The notes: a model not told the origin generated them from the letters alone. DNA of 64,000 nucleotides from Actinomycetes bacterium (GCA_025358125.1 JANYKS010000007.1:1-64000); one strand, 5' to 3'; shown: positions 24,772-34,268, numbered from the stretch's first letter. Program-made: numbers and translations.

Positions 24772-25335
24772 ATGAAAGCTTTCCCGCTCATCGCCATCGG
24801 CGCCGCTTCGTTGCTCGGCATCACAGCCTGCAGTAGCGGCCGCACACTCACGTCCCCGCCGGCGCCCAAAACCGTCAGCACCGCCACGGTCGGCAACTCC
24901 ACGGTCAGCACCGACACGGTCGGCAACTCCGGCATCAGCCTGCCCGAGGTCGGCAACTCCGGGGTCAGCCTGCCCAGCAACGGCAGCGTTCCCGATATCA
25001 ACATTCCGGCCAACATTCCCGGTCTGGGCAAAGACTGCATCGTGTACCTACAGGCGTTCGCGTTGGCATTCGCCGGTGACAAGGCAAGCCTCAGCGGCCT
25101 CGCCGGGGCATTCGACAAGCTCTCCACCGCCGTTCCACCCGAGCTCAAGGGAGACGTCAAGATATTGTCGGAGAGCTTCACCAAGCTCGCCACGTTGTAC
25201 GCGAAGTACAACTACGACTACAGCAAGATCGCGACGGATCCTGAGGCCCAGACCATCTTCGGCGACAAGAAGTTCACGGATGCCAGCGACCACCTCAACA
25301 ACTGGCTCGATACGCAGTGCAACGCAGGCTCCTGA
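24772..25335 (+). CDS. Lipoprotein with VGNS repeats
   Basis: This 187-residue lipid-anchored protein has a leader that ends in lipobox GITAC (Cys19). Residues about 35-70 form four imperfect repeats of VGNS-x-VS or VGNSG-x-SLP, visible in the DNA as repeated GTCGGCAACTCC. The C-terminal domain (about residues 80-187) is helical with two cysteines near its ends (GKDCIVY and DTQCNAG) that could pair. It resembles no family I can name. The gene stands 58 bases after the DUF255 gene and is convergent with the nitroreductase. Confidence 0.72.
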   Translation: MKAFPLIAIGAASLLGITACSSGRTLTSPPAPKTVSTATVGNSTVSTDTVGNSGISLPEVGNSGVSLPSNGSVPDINIPANIPGLGKDCIVYLQAFALAFAGDKASLSGLAGAFDKLSTAVPPELKGDVKILSESFTKLATLYAKYNYDYSKIATDPEAQTIFGDKKFTDASDHLNNWLDTQCNAGS

Positions 25336-25366
25336 TTGCAGTTGCGGCCTACCTGACGGGCAAGAC

Positions 25367-26020
25367 CTACCAGGCCCCCTCGTGAATGATTTCTGCCGCT
25401 GAGCGGCGGTTCCGCCGGGCGCTCAGCCCCTCGCCGCGCTCCGGGCGCGGTAGCGCCGGCCAGCCGAGCGCGATCGCTCCGAGCAGTTGCAGGTTCGCCG
25501 GGATCCCGAGCGAGCTGCGCAGCTCGGCCTCGCCGCTGAACACGCCGAAAAACAGGGCTCCGAGCCCCGCGTCCTCGGCCGCGAGCAGCAGCGTCATCAC
25601 CGACATCGAGGCATCCACCGTCCAGTAGGGCGTCGGCCATGCGTCTGCGCTCTGACCAAGCCCCGACCGGGCCTTGTCCGGCTCGGCGTAGCGATCCACG
25701 TAGGCCTGTGGATCCGCCAACGTCAGCGCGATCACGGGTGCCGACATGAGGCCCTGCCAGCGAAAACCTGGGCGGCGTTCAGCGGGAAGTGTGGCATCCC
25801 AAAAGCTGGCAGTTGCAGCGCCCTCGAGCACGATCAGGTGCCAACCCTGGGTCTTTCCGGCGCTCGGCGCACGGGCGGCGAGGTCGACGAGATGATCCAG
25901 GGCCTCACGAGAAACAGGCCGATCGGCGAAGGATCGAGTCATCCGCCTGGAGCGGACGACCGACTCGAACGACCTGCTCAGCGCGCCCCGAGCTTGACGA
26001 GATCTTCTGCCATCGTCCAA
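25367..26020 (-). CDS. Nitroreductase-family flavoprotein
   Basis: This protein is about 217 residues long if the TTG at 26020 is used. It is an FMN-dependent oxidoreductase, with the typical opening FESVVRSRRMTRSFADRPV and then LAARAPSAGKTQGWHLIV for FMN binding. AAEDAGLGALFFGVF and LLGAIALGWP follow. An ATG inside the opening motif (25942) would cut off the first helix, and a CTG near 25982 also fits, so the start is uncertain and may overlap the upstream gene. Substrates of such enzymes range from nitroaromatics to F420-linked compounds and cannot be read from sequence. Confidence 0.8.
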   Translation of the reverse strand: MDDGRRSRQARGALSRSFESVVRSRRMTRSFADRPVSREALDHLVDLAARAPSAGKTQGWHLIVLEGAATASFWDATLPAERRPGFRWQGLMSAPVIALTLADPQAYVDRYAEPDKARSGLGQSADAWPTPYWTVDASMSVMTLLLAAEDAGLGALFFGVFSGEAELRSSLGIPANLQLLGAIALGWPALPRPERGEGLSARRNRRSAAEIIHEGAW

Positions 26021-26634
26021 CCGTGGACGATGAGGGCGCCGCCCTTTTTGATGTTGACGGCGGTGAATTGCGCCACGATGTCGGTGCCGATCTTGTCCGG
26101 CCGCAGTGATTCGTGATCAAAGAATCCGCTCTGGCCGTTCGTCTTGACCACGAACGATTGCTCGTCGTAGGTGTTGTCGACTCCGAAGCGTTTCGCCAAC
26201 CGGCGGCCCCACGCCCGCTCCTCGCCGACGGCGCGGTGCCCGGGACGGGGGATGATGTCGGCGAGTTGCTTGAATGCTTCGAGCCCGTCCGGCTTGACGA
26301 AGCGGGTGCCGACGACCACGTCTTCGTCGGGGAACGCCATCAGCGCACGGTGGTACGCCTCACCCATCAGCCCCTTGCGCACCTGATCGCGCTTGGCCGT
26401 TCGCTTCACGCTGAGGAGTCCGAGCAGCACGCACGGTGTGCCACCGATGCGCTCCAGGGTGGCGAACATGATCCCGTGCAGGACGCCATCGATGCGTGCC
26501 GTCGTACTCAGGACCCAATCCTCTTTGGCCTTAGAAACGACTCCGATGTCGAACGCACCGCCCAGAGACGCCATCTCATCGAGGTCGGCGTCACTGAGCG
26601 CCGCGCAGTCCCTGGTGTCCACCTGGATTGCCAT
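25978..26634 (-). CDS. Conserved protein of unknown function
   Basis: This 218-residue soluble protein starts at an ATG (26634) preceded by GGGAG at 12-13 bases. It reads MAIQVDTRDCAALSDADLDE and then GFVVK-like blocks: LLGLLSVKRTAKRDQVRKG, DVVVGTRFVKPDGLEAF and IPRPGHRAVGEERAWGRRLA. The pattern of a central basic helix after a hydrophobic strand recalls acetyltransferases, but no proper acetyl-CoA motif is visible. Its end overlaps the nitroreductase frame. A small perfect hairpin (GGCAC-GCTGA-GTGCC, 26661-26675) lies just upstream of its ribosome site. Confidence 0.6.
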   Translation of the reverse strand: MAIQVDTRDCAALSDADLDEMASLGGAFDIGVVSKAKEDWVLSTTARIDGVLHGIMFATLERIGGTPCVLLGLLSVKRTAKRDQVRKGLMGEAYHRALMAFPDEDVVVGTRFVKPDGLEAFKQLADIIPRPGHRAVGEERAWGRRLAKRFGVDNTYDEQSFVVKTNGQSGFFDHESLRPDKIGTDIVAQFTAVNIKKGGALIVHGWTMAEDLVKLGAR

Positions 26635-26762
26635 TGCGCTTTCTTGCTCCCCGTCGTCGTGGCACGCTGAGTGCCGGCGATTCAAAACAGGTACCCATTC
26701 TGCCACCAAATTCGGGTATTAGCGGAGAAGAAGCGGAAACGGGCGCAATTGTGTGACGTGCA

Positions 26763-29700
26763 TTACAGCATGACGGCGTCATGACCGAAGGCCACACGCA
26801 GTTCGCCGACGGCGCGATCGAGGTCCACGCAGAACTCGTCGGCGAGGCGCAACGTCTTGTCCGCGCTGACCTGGACGAAGACCTGTGATTCACCCGGATG
26901 ATCTCGCAGGATCCGCTTGAGCTGATGGATTTTCAACTCGTCGAGCGTGTGTGCCGGTAAGCGGAGCCGTAGCGGTCGCGAACTGCCGGTGTCGAGACCC
27001 TCCAGGATCGAGATGTCCTGGGCCATGAAGCCGACCCGTGTCTCGTCCTTGCGGTCGAGCCGACCCTTGACCGTGACAATCACGTCGTCGACGAGGCGAT
27101 GCCCCTGTTCGGACAACATCCTCGGGAACACCGTGACCTCCATCGCCGCATCGAGGTCTTCCAACGTGAAGACCGCCATCTGATCACCTTTCCTGGTGAA
27201 CTTGCGCGCGAGCCCGGTGATGACACCCCCGAGGGTGAGGATCGCCCCGTCTTCACCCTCGAGCGCCTCGGCCACCGTGCACGACACCTTGCGCCGCAAC
27301 GCTGCCTCCACGCCGAGCAGCGGATGATCACTGATGTACAGCCCGAGCATCTCCTTTTCGGATTTGAGCCGATGGGCCTTTTCGAACTCGGTGTCGGGGA
27401 TCTCGATCCGCTCGTTGAAACTGGAAGCGGTGTCGGCCCCGATGTCACCGAAGAGGCTCATCACGCCCTGATCCCGCTCGCGCCGGCGCACCACCGCAGA
27501 GTCGATGATCTGCTCGAACACCATCATCAGGCCCCGCCGGGGATGGCCGAGTCCGTCGAACGCGCCCGCCTTGATCAGCGACTCGATGGTTCGCTTGTTC
27601 AGCACGGTCTCGGGGACGCGCTCGACGAAGTCATAGAACGATTCGTACGGACCGTGCTCGTCGCGGTCGGCGACCAGCTGTTCCACCAATCCTTGACCGA
27701 CGTTGCGCACCGCCGATAGGCCGAACGCGATCGCGCCGGGGCTGCCGATCGGCAACTCGACGCCGGGAGGGACCTCATCCGACGAGAGTGCTGCGAAGTC
27801 GCCGACCGAGCGATTGATGTCCGGGGTGAGCACCTTGATACCCATGCTGCGCGCGTCGGACAGATAGATCGCGGCCTTGTCGAGATTGCTCTTGACGCTG
27901 GTGAGCAGGCACGAGAAGTACTCGACCGGGTAGTGAGCCTTCAGATATCCGGTCTGGTAGGTGACGAGGCCGTAGCCGAAGGCGTGGCTCTTGTTGAAGG
28001 CGTAGTCGGCGAACTTCTCGATGACGTCGAACAGTTCCTTGCCGAGTTTGTTGCCATAGCCGTGATGGGCGCAGCCGTTCTCGAACGCGGCCCGTGCCGA
28101 CGCCATGACATCGCGCGATTTCTTACCCATCGCCTTGCGGAGGTTGTCCGCTTCCGCCAGCGAATAGCCGGCGAACTTTTGGGCGACCCTCATCACGCTC
28201 TCCTGATAGATCATCAGGCCGAACGTGTCAGCGAGCACCTCCTCGGCGTCGGCGTGGAAGAACTCGACCTGCTTACGCTTGTTCTTGCGATCGGCATAGT
28301 CGTAGTGCATGTTGACACTCATCGGGCCCGGGCGATACAGCGCGATCACGGCCGAGACATCTTCGAAGCTGTTCGGGGTGAGCGACTTCAACAGCGCGCG
28401 CATCGGCGGCGACTCGAGCTGGAACACCCCGATCGTGTCGCCGCGACTGAGAAGGTCGAATGTTTTCTGATCGTCGAGTGAGACGTCGTCGATGTCGAAC
28501 AAGGGATCGCGTCGCCGCCGCACCATCGCGACCGCATCGGTGACGACGTCGAGGTTGCGCAGTCCGAGGAAGTCCATCTTCAGCAGGCCGAGTTCTTCGA
28601 CTCCGTGCATTTCGTATTGGGTCACGACGGGTGCGTCGTTTGGATTTCCGCCGGGCGCGGGTTTGCGCTGCACCGGGAGGTAGTCGGTCAACGGATCCTT
28701 GGTGATCACGACGGCCGCAGCGTGGATGCCGTCGCTGCGCTTCAGACCCTCGAGCTTCTTGGCGACGTCGACCACCCGTTTGATGTCGGGGTCGGTGTCG
28801 TACATCGCGCGCAACTCCAGGGCCGCGTTGTAACCGTCCGCGTACTTGGGGCTCCTTTCGAAGCAGTACTTGAGCGGCGTGTCGCGGCCCATCACCAGCG
28901 GTGGCATCGCCTTGGCGATCTTGTCGCCCATGCCGTACGGGTAACCGAGGACACGGGCCGCGTCGCGCACTGCATTGCGGGCCTTGATGGTGCCGAACGT
29001 GATGATCTGAGCGACATGATCGCGGCCGTACTTCTCGGCCGCATAGCGAATCATTTCGTCGCGGTAGCGAGAGTCGAAGTCCATGTCGATGTCCGGCATC
29101 GAGACCCGGCTCGGGTTGAGGAAGCGCTCGAACAGCAAGTCGTACTTGATCGGGTCGAGTTCGGTGATCCGCAGGCAGTAGGCGACGGCGCAGCCGGCCG
29201 CCGACCCGCGGCCCGGCCCGACCCGGATGCCCTGATCCTTGGCGTGCTTGATCAGGTCCCAGACGATGAGGAAGTAGCTGCTGAACCCCATGTCGGCGAT
29301 GATCTTGAGTTCGTACGCGATCCGCTCGCCGACCGAGTTTGGCAGTTCGCCGGACGGTGTGAGCTGATCGGCCCAGCGCACCTTGGCCCCCTCCCACGCA
29401 AGATGATTGAGGTACTCGGTGTCGTTGTCGAATCCGGGTGGCACCGCGAAGTTGGGCAGCTGCGGCTTGCCGAATTCGATCGTGACATCGGCCCGCTCGG
29501 CGACCCACAGGGTGTTGTCGCACGCCTCGGGGTGCTGGCGGAAGAGATAACGCATTTCATCGGCGGTCTTGAGGTAGTGCTCTTGGCCCTCGAACTTGAA
29601 TCGCTTCGGATCGCTCAGCATCGCCCCCGTCTGCACACACAGCAGCGCGTCATGGGCGTCGTGGTCGTCGCGGTGGGTGTAATGGCTGTCATTGGTGGCG

Positions 29701-30347
29701 ATCAGTGGCGCGCCGATCTTCTTGGCGATCTCGATCAGCTTCGGGTTCGTCTCGATCTGGGCCGCGAGGCCGTGATCCTGCAGCTCGACGAAAAGGTTGT
29801 CCTTGCCGAAGATGTCCTGCAGCCGGGCGGCCTTTTCGATCGCGCCCTTCTCGTCGCCGTTGAGCAGCGACTGAAGCACGTGTCCACCGAGGCAGCCGGT
29901 GGTCGCGATCAGACCGGCGCTGTGGCGGGCGAGCAGCTCCCAGTCCATGCGCGGCTTGTAGTAGTAGCCCTCGAGGAACGCGAGGCTGCTGAGCTGGATC
30001 AGGTTGCGGTACCCCTGATTGGTCTCGGCCAACAGGGTGAGGTGGTAATACAGCTTCTTACCGCCCTCGGTGTCGCCGCCCGAGTCATCGACTCGGCCCC
30101 GCCGCGCCGGGCGCTCCGCGCGTGAGTCGAAGGCCATGTAGGCCTCGGTGCCGATAACCGGCTTGACGCCGTTCTTCTGGCACTCTTTGTAGAAGTCGAG
30201 AACACCGTACATGTTGCCGTGGTCGGTGATGCCGAGCGCCGGTTGACCGTCGGCGGCGGCCTTGGCGACGAGCTCATCCAGACGGGCGGCCCCGTCGAGC
30301 ATCGAGAACTCGGTGTGGACATGGAGATGCGTGAACGAATCCCCCAA
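26763..30347 (-). CDS. dnaE: DNA polymerase III alpha subunit
   Basis: This 1194-residue replicative polymerase synthesises DNA at the fork. Domains in order are a PHP domain (HLHVHTEFS, residues 7-15), the C-family palm with catalytic acids in PDIDMDFD (about residue 416), and fingers (RPGPMSVNMHYDYADRK). The helix-hairpin-helix region follows, then an OB domain (ITGLARKFTRKGDQMAVFTL). Length fits DnaE1 of actinobacteria. The start is a TTG at 30347, supported by AGGGAG six bases upstream and by the immediate PHP motif. It is followed by a hypothetical gene after 128 bases. Confidence 0.96.
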   Translation of the reverse strand: MGDSFTHLHVHTEFSMLDGAARLDELVAKAAADGQPALGITDHGNMYGVLDFYKECQKNGVKPVIGTEAYMAFDSRAERPARRGRVDDSGGDTEGGKKLYYHLTLLAETNQGYRNLIQLSSLAFLEGYYYKPRMDWELLARHSAGLIATTGCLGGHVLQSLLNGDEKGAIEKAARLQDIFGKDNLFVELQDHGLAAQIETNPKLIEIAKKIGAPLIATNDSHYTHRDDHDAHDALLCVQTGAMLSDPKRFKFEGQEHYLKTADEMRYLFRQHPEACDNTLWVAERADVTIEFGKPQLPNFAVPPGFDNDTEYLNHLAWEGAKVRWADQLTPSGELPNSVGERIAYELKIIADMGFSSYFLIVWDLIKHAKDQGIRVGPGRGSAAGCAVAYCLRITELDPIKYDLLFERFLNPSRVSMPDIDMDFDSRYRDEMIRYAAEKYGRDHVAQIITFGTIKARNAVRDAARVLGYPYGMGDKIAKAMPPLVMGRDTPLKYCFERSPKYADGYNAALELRAMYDTDPDIKRVVDVAKKLEGLKRSDGIHAAAVVITKDPLTDYLPVQRKPAPGGNPNDAPVVTQYEMHGVEELGLLKMDFLGLRNLDVVTDAVAMVRRRRDPLFDIDDVSLDDQKTFDLLSRGDTIGVFQLESPPMRALLKSLTPNSFEDVSAVIALYRPGPMSVNMHYDYADRKNKRKQVEFFHADAEEVLADTFGLMIYQESVMRVAQKFAGYSLAEADNLRKAMGKKSRDVMASARAAFENGCAHHGYGNKLGKELFDVIEKFADYAFNKSHAFGYGLVTYQTGYLKAHYPVEYFSCLLTSVKSNLDKAAIYLSDARSMGIKVLTPDINRSVGDFAALSSDEVPPGVELPIGSPGAIAFGLSAVRNVGQGLVEQLVADRDEHGPYESFYDFVERVPETVLNKRTIESLIKAGAFDGLGHPRRGLMMVFEQIIDSAVVRRRERDQGVMSLFGDIGADTASSFNERIEIPDTEFEKAHRLKSEKEMLGLYISDHPLLGVEAALRRKVSCTVAEALEGEDGAILTLGGVITGLARKFTRKGDQMAVFTLEDLDAAMEVTVFPRMLSEQGHRLVDDVIVTVKGRLDRKDETRVGFMAQDISILEGLDTGSSRPLRLRLPAHTLDELKIHQLKRILRDHPGESQVFVQVSADKTLRLADEFCVDLDRAVGELRVAFGHDAVML

Positions 30348-30501
30348 CGACGGCTCCCTGTCTGATGTCGGTGCAGCGAACTACACGAGTGTGATTCATT
30401 CGACTCTACTGGCGGAGCCGCCGCGGGGCCACTGTATGCCGACGTTTCGCCGGCGAACACGCTGGCGAATGCGGGCCCGCACTCTCCATCACGTACCGGG
30501 C

Positions 30502-31077
30502 CTACAGATACGTGCCCGGTCGGTCCGCCGACGAATTGTTGTTCAGCCGCGGGTCCATCTGCGCACCAGCGAGGCGGGGATCGACGCCGGGGCCAGGGCC
30601 CTGCGACAAACCGCGCATCTGCTCGAACTGCTGTCTCGCAGCCAACTGCTGGGCGAACAACGTCGCCTGGATACCGTGGAAGAGCCCCTCCAACCAGCCG
30701 ACGAGCTGGGCGTGAGCCACCCGGATCTCGCTGATGGTGGGTGCGATCCCCTCCTTGAACGGCAATGTCAGCATGTGCAGTTCCTGCTGGAGGTCCGGCG
30801 ACAGTGCGTCCGACAGCTCGACGATCGAGCGTTCATAGATCTCTGCCAGCCTTTCGCGGCTCGCCTCGTCGAGATCGGCCGCCTTCGCTTCCTCGAGCAG
30901 CTGCTTGACCATCGAACCGATCCGCATCACCTTGGCGGGCGCGGTGACGGTCTCGTTCTGCGGTGCGGACTGATCCGAGCCTGGCGGTGAGGACAGCACG
31001 AGTTCGCCGTGTTCGATCTCGCCGGGCCCAGCGGTACCGGTCTCGCCGGTGGATGTTGCGTTGCTGGTATCGGTCAT
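30502..31077 (-). CDS. bpa: Bacterial proteasome activator
   Basis: This 191-residue ATP-independent ring protein docks on the 20S proteasome and opens its gate for unfolded proteins. Its core is the four-helix domain of Bpa (Rv3780 in M. tuberculosis): RIGSMVKQLLEEAKAADLDE, LTLPFKEG, AQLVGWLEGLFHGIQATLFA and QQLAARQQFEQMR. The C-terminus ends GTYL, matching the GQYL tail that inserts into the proteasome ring. The N-terminal 45 residues are disordered and acidic. It implies that the genome encodes a 20S proteasome elsewhere. It lies about 150 bases upstream of dnaE on the same strand. Confidence 0.92.
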   Translation of the reverse strand: MTDTSNATSTGETGTAGPGEIEHGELVLSSPPGSDQSAPQNETVTAPAKVMRIGSMVKQLLEEAKAADLDEASRERLAEIYERSIVELSDALSPDLQQELHMLTLPFKEGIAPTISEIRVAHAQLVGWLEGLFHGIQATLFAQQLAARQQFEQMRGLSQGPGPGVDPRLAGAQMDPRLNNNSSADRPGTYL

Positions 31078-31110
31078 GACACTCTCCTGTTGAGATTGGG
31101 CACTCCCCTG

Positions 31111-32238
31111 CTAGCGGTGGCCGCGGGTTGCGAGCAAGGGTACGAGCATTTCCGCGCTCGTCAGACTTCCGTGACGACAAACAAGCTCATAGGGTCCAGA
31201 ATCGGCCGGATCGAAGAAGGTGACGGGCTCGCGCGCAACGAGCGCGACGTCGCCGAGTCGGCTGGCCACCGGCGCTGACATCACCGGACCGAACCAGCCC
31301 TCATCGATGGTCTGCTCGCGGCTGACCACCCACGCCTGCTGACCGTGCGCCTCGTTGGCGGAGGCGAGCAGTTCGGCCTGCGCGCCGGGCCGGGCGTGTA
31401 ACCAGCGAAATCGGCCCTCCCCCGACTGGATCCTGACCATTTGGAGCAAGGCCGCGGCCGGCTTGACGATGTTGTCGCCGACCTGGACCTGTCCGTGATC
31501 AGCGGTAATTATGAGTGACGAGTCGGACGGCATCCGATCGAGAACGTCGCTGACGAGGCGGTCGACGGTGGCCAGCTCGGCGTCGTAGTAGTCGCCAAAG
31601 CCCCGTTCGTGAGCCGTCTTGTCGATCCCGTCGTAGTACGCGTACACGAAGCGTTCGCCGGCCGCCAGCTGACGGCTGACCTCGACCGAGATGGAGGATG
31701 CCGATCGCCAGCCGACCTGGCGTGTGCCGCGGAGATGGGCCTCGGTGAAGGCCGAGTGCTCGAGGTCGGCGCGGCTGATGACCGGCGGCGACTCACCCAG
31801 AAACGGTGCATACGGCTGGAGATCGCGGGGCGGATGCGAGCGGCGCAGGTCGCTGCGGTCGCCGCGCCACCGCAAGACATTGAGGATCTCACCGCCGACG
31901 TCGATCCGATACCCGATCAGACCGTGCTCGGCGGGGGTCAGCCCGCTCACGATCGACGTGAGTGCCGTTGCAGTCGTTGACGGCGCAACGGTGGTAATCG
32001 GCGAACCCTCCATCGCAGCGAGCGTCGGAGCGAGGTGGACGCGGGCCTGCAACTGCTCCCAGCCGAGCCCGTCGATCACCAACAGCACGACTTGCGGGGC
32101 GGCTGCCGACGGCGGCATCCAGCGCGGCAGCGGCACCCCTCGTGGTGCGAGCAACGCCGGGACGATGCCGCGAATGTTGGCTCCTGAATACTGCGGCAAT
32201 ACGGGCGAATACTGCGGTAGAACGGGTTTGTCGGTCAC
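31111..32238 (-). CDS. Alkaline-phosphatase-superfamily protein (nucleotide pyrophosphatase-like)
   Basis: This protein is about 375 residues long. The fold is that of type I phosphodiesterases: VVLLVIDGLGWEQL for the first metal site, STTATALTSIVSGLTPAEHGLIGY with the nucleophile Thr, YYDGIDKTAHERG and ITADHGQV for the remaining metal ligands. The GTG at 32238 is preferred because AGGG lies five bases before it; another GTG is two codons earlier. The N-terminus contains a direct repeat, PVLPQYS twice. There is no signal peptide, so it may act inside the cell. It is divergent from the Rrf2 regulator by about 60 bases. Confidence 0.85.
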   Translation of the reverse strand: MTDKPVLPQYSPVLPQYSGANIRGIVPALLAPRGVPLPRWMPPSAAAPQVVLLVIDGLGWEQLQARVHLAPTLAAMEGSPITTVAPSTTATALTSIVSGLTPAEHGLIGYRIDVGGEILNVLRWRGDRSDLRRSHPPRDLQPYAPFLGESPPVISRADLEHSAFTEAHLRGTRQVGWRSASSISVEVSRQLAAGERFVYAYYDGIDKTAHERGFGDYYDAELATVDRLVSDVLDRMPSDSSLIITADHGQVQVGDNIVKPAAALLQMVRIQSGEGRFRWLHARPGAQAELLASANEAHGQQAWVVSREQTIDEGWFGPVMSAPVASRLGDVALVAREPVTFFDPADSGPYELVCRHGSLTSAEMLVPLLATRGHR

Positions 32239-32298
32239 GATCACCCTAGTCCAGCACGTTCCACCTATCGACGCCAGACGTGACGCTACGATGATGGC

Positions 32299-32760
32299 GT
32301 GCGTGTTTCCACCAAAGGCGACTATGCCTGTCGAGCCTTACTCTCATTGGCGCTGCACATCGACGAGCCCGGACCCACTTCGGTCAGCGACATCGCGAGG
32401 CGGACGGGTCTCCCCCAGCCTTACCTCGAGCAAATCCTGCTCGCCCTCAAGGGCGCCGGTCTCGTGCGCTCCAAACGTGGCGTCGGTGGCGGGTACATTC
32501 TCGCCAGGCCGACGGCAGAGATCCTCCTGTCGGAGATCCTCTCGGCGGCCGACGGTCCGATCTCGCTCGGAGACTTCGGTGAGCCGCATCAGGACGGAGC
32601 TTGTGACCACGAGGGCCAATGCGTTCTCCTCGCGATCTGGAAGGAAGCCGGCGAGCTGATGCGACGTCATATGGAGGGGTTCACCCTGGCCGAGATCGCG
32701 CATGCGGCCCAGGGCGCCAAGCCGTGGCCGGATCTGCTCGCTGCACCACTCGCGCTGTAA
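32299..32760 (+). CDS. Rrf2-family transcription regulator
   Basis: This 153-residue winged-helix DNA-binding protein shows the family opening MRVSTKGDYACRALLSLALH and SVSDIARRTGLPQPYLEQIL as recognition helix, then the wing RSKRGVGGGYILARP. Rrf2 proteins such as IscR, NsrR and RsrR carry three cysteines for an iron-sulfur cluster. Here only Cys102 and Cys108 remain with the right spacing, and the third position is Trp114. Cys11 is an extra candidate. The start is a GTG. No iron-sulfur assembly genes are adjacent, so the regulon is unknown. Confidence 0.88.
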   Translation: MRVSTKGDYACRALLSLALHIDEPGPTSVSDIARRTGLPQPYLEQILLALKGAGLVRSKRGVGGGYILARPTAEILLSEILSAADGPISLGDFGEPHQDGACDHEGQCVLLAIWKEAGELMRRHMEGFTLAEIAHAAQGAKPWPDLLAAPLAL

Positions 32761-32784
32761 CCCAGTTCCGCCCCGTACGTTGAG

Positions 32785-33699
32785 TCAGTTGAGACCCTCG
32801 AGCACGTCACGCAAGTCCTGCGGCAGCGGCGCGGTGAACGACAACTCGACGCCCGACACCGGATGGCGCAACGTCAACTCTGCTGCGTGAAGGAACGGGC
32901 GGGGTGACGACACGCCCGCGCGGACACCTCCGTACGTGCCGTCCCCGACGACGGGATGACCGGCAGCCGCGAGGTGAACGCGAATCTGATGCGTTCGCCC
33001 GGTCTCGAGCTGACAGGCGAGTTCCGCGATATTGGCCGGTTCGGAGTAGTCCGCGATCGTGCGATAGCGCGTCCGCGCCGGTTTGCCGTCGATCACGACG
33101 GCCATCCTGAGCGGATCTCGGTGATCGCGACCGATCGGCGCATCGATCACGCCGTTCGGAGCTTCGAGGTGACCCCACACGAGCGCGTGGTAGGCGCGTG
33201 TCACCTGACGCGCCGCGAGTGCCGTGACCAAGGTGTCGTAAGCGAGTTGGCTGCGGGCAACCATCATCACACCGCTCGTTCCGACATCGAGGCGATGCAC
33301 GATGCCAGGTCGCATCGGATCGCCGACCGCTGCGATCTCGGGATAACGAGCGAGGAGCGCGTTGACCAGTGTTCCATCGGGATGTCCATGGCCGGGATGC
33401 ACGACGAGGCCGGCCGGTTTGTCGATGACGAGCACATCATCGTCGGCGAAGACGATCGGCAGATCGATCGTTGCATCGCCGACGGGCAGCTCCTTGTGGG
33501 GCAGCATGCCCGGATCGATCTCGACGATTTGGCCGAGAGTGACCCGTACCTTGCCTCTCAACGCCGGCTGCCCGTCGACCAACGCACCGCCGCCGGTGAC
33601 CAACGTCGCCGCATCCGATCGACTCGCGTCCGTGAGCAACGAGACGATCCGGTCGAGGCGCTCGCCGGCGAGTGCTTGCGGGATTTCTTCGCGGATCAT
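32785..33699 (-). CDS. rluD: RluD-type 23S rRNA pseudouridine synthase
   Basis: This 304-residue enzyme converts uridines of the large ribosomal RNA to pseudouridine. It has an N-terminal S4 domain (ERLDRIVSLLTDASRSDAA) and the catalytic motif HRLDVGTSGVMMVA with the Asp nucleophile near residue 135. It also has GRTHQIRVHLAAAGHPVVGD. The ATG at 33699 overlaps the lspA stop by four bases (ATGA), giving translational coupling, and lspA-rluD is a common pair. Length and motif order are normal. Confidence 0.93.
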   Translation of the reverse strand: MIREEIPQALAGERLDRIVSLLTDASRSDAATLVTGGGALVDGQPALRGKVRVTLGQIVEIDPGMLPHKELPVGDATIDLPIVFADDDVLVIDKPAGLVVHPGHGHPDGTLVNALLARYPEIAAVGDPMRPGIVHRLDVGTSGVMMVARSQLAYDTLVTALAARQVTRAYHALVWGHLEAPNGVIDAPIGRDHRDPLRMAVVIDGKPARTRYRTIADYSEPANIAELACQLETGRTHQIRVHLAAAGHPVVGDGTYGGVRAGVSSPRPFLHAAELTLRHPVSGVELSFTAPLPQDLRDVLEGLN

Positions 33700-34268
33700 G
33701 CCGGCCGCGCTCGTGATTCGATAACGGCCGAAAGGAGCAGGAGCAGGCCGCCGATGGTAACGGCCATGTCGGCGACGTTGAAGATCGGCCACCAGCGGAA
33801 GTCGATGAAGTCGACGACCCGGCCGCGTAGCCAACCCTGCCCGCGGAACAACCGGTCCGAGATGTTGCCGACGGCGCCCCCGACCACGAGACCCACCGCG
33901 ATCGCGGACAGGCGCGTGCCTGAACGGCGCAACGACAACAGCATCACCACGACGACGATCAGCGCCACTGCCCCGATGTAGGGGCCGATGCCCTGCCCGC
34001 GCGAGAAGGCCATACCGCTATTGAACGTGAGGTTCCAGTCCAGTGTCCAGATCACGTGCCGCGACCGGCCATCGCCGAGCGCGTTGAGGGCCCAATGCTT
34101 GCTGATCTGATCGAAGGCGGCGACCGTGACCGCAATTGCGACGCTGATACCCAACCGCGATCGGGGTTGCCGCCGTGCCTGCCCGATTTCGGGAGCGCCT
34201 GACGCAGCTTCGACATCCTCGGCGTCGAGCTCGACGCCGCCATCGATGCTGTCGTCTGCCCCGGTCAT
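33696..34268 (-). CDS. lspA: Lipoprotein signal peptidase
   Basis: This 190-residue integral membrane aspartic protease removes the signal peptide from lipidated prolipoproteins, which are numerous in this window. The catalytic pair is Asp138 (GNISDRL) and Asp167 (NVADMAV), with DWNLTFNSGMAFS as a conserved loop. Four helices are visible near residues 41-58, 97-113, 121-135 and 166-184. The first 35 residues form an acidic cytoplasmic extension not found in short members. It starts at an ATG overlapping the stop of the DksA-like gene (ATGA) and overlaps rluD likewise. Confidence 0.93.
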   Translation of the reverse strand: MTGADDSIDGGVELDAEDVEAASGAPEIGQARRQPRSRLGISVAIAVTVAAFDQISKHWALNALGDGRSRHVIWTLDWNLTFNSGMAFSRGQGIGPYIGAVALIVVVVMLLSLRRSGTRLSAIAVGLVVGGAVGNISDRLFRGQGWLRGRVVDFIDFRWWPIFNVADMAVTIGGLLLLLSAVIESRARPA

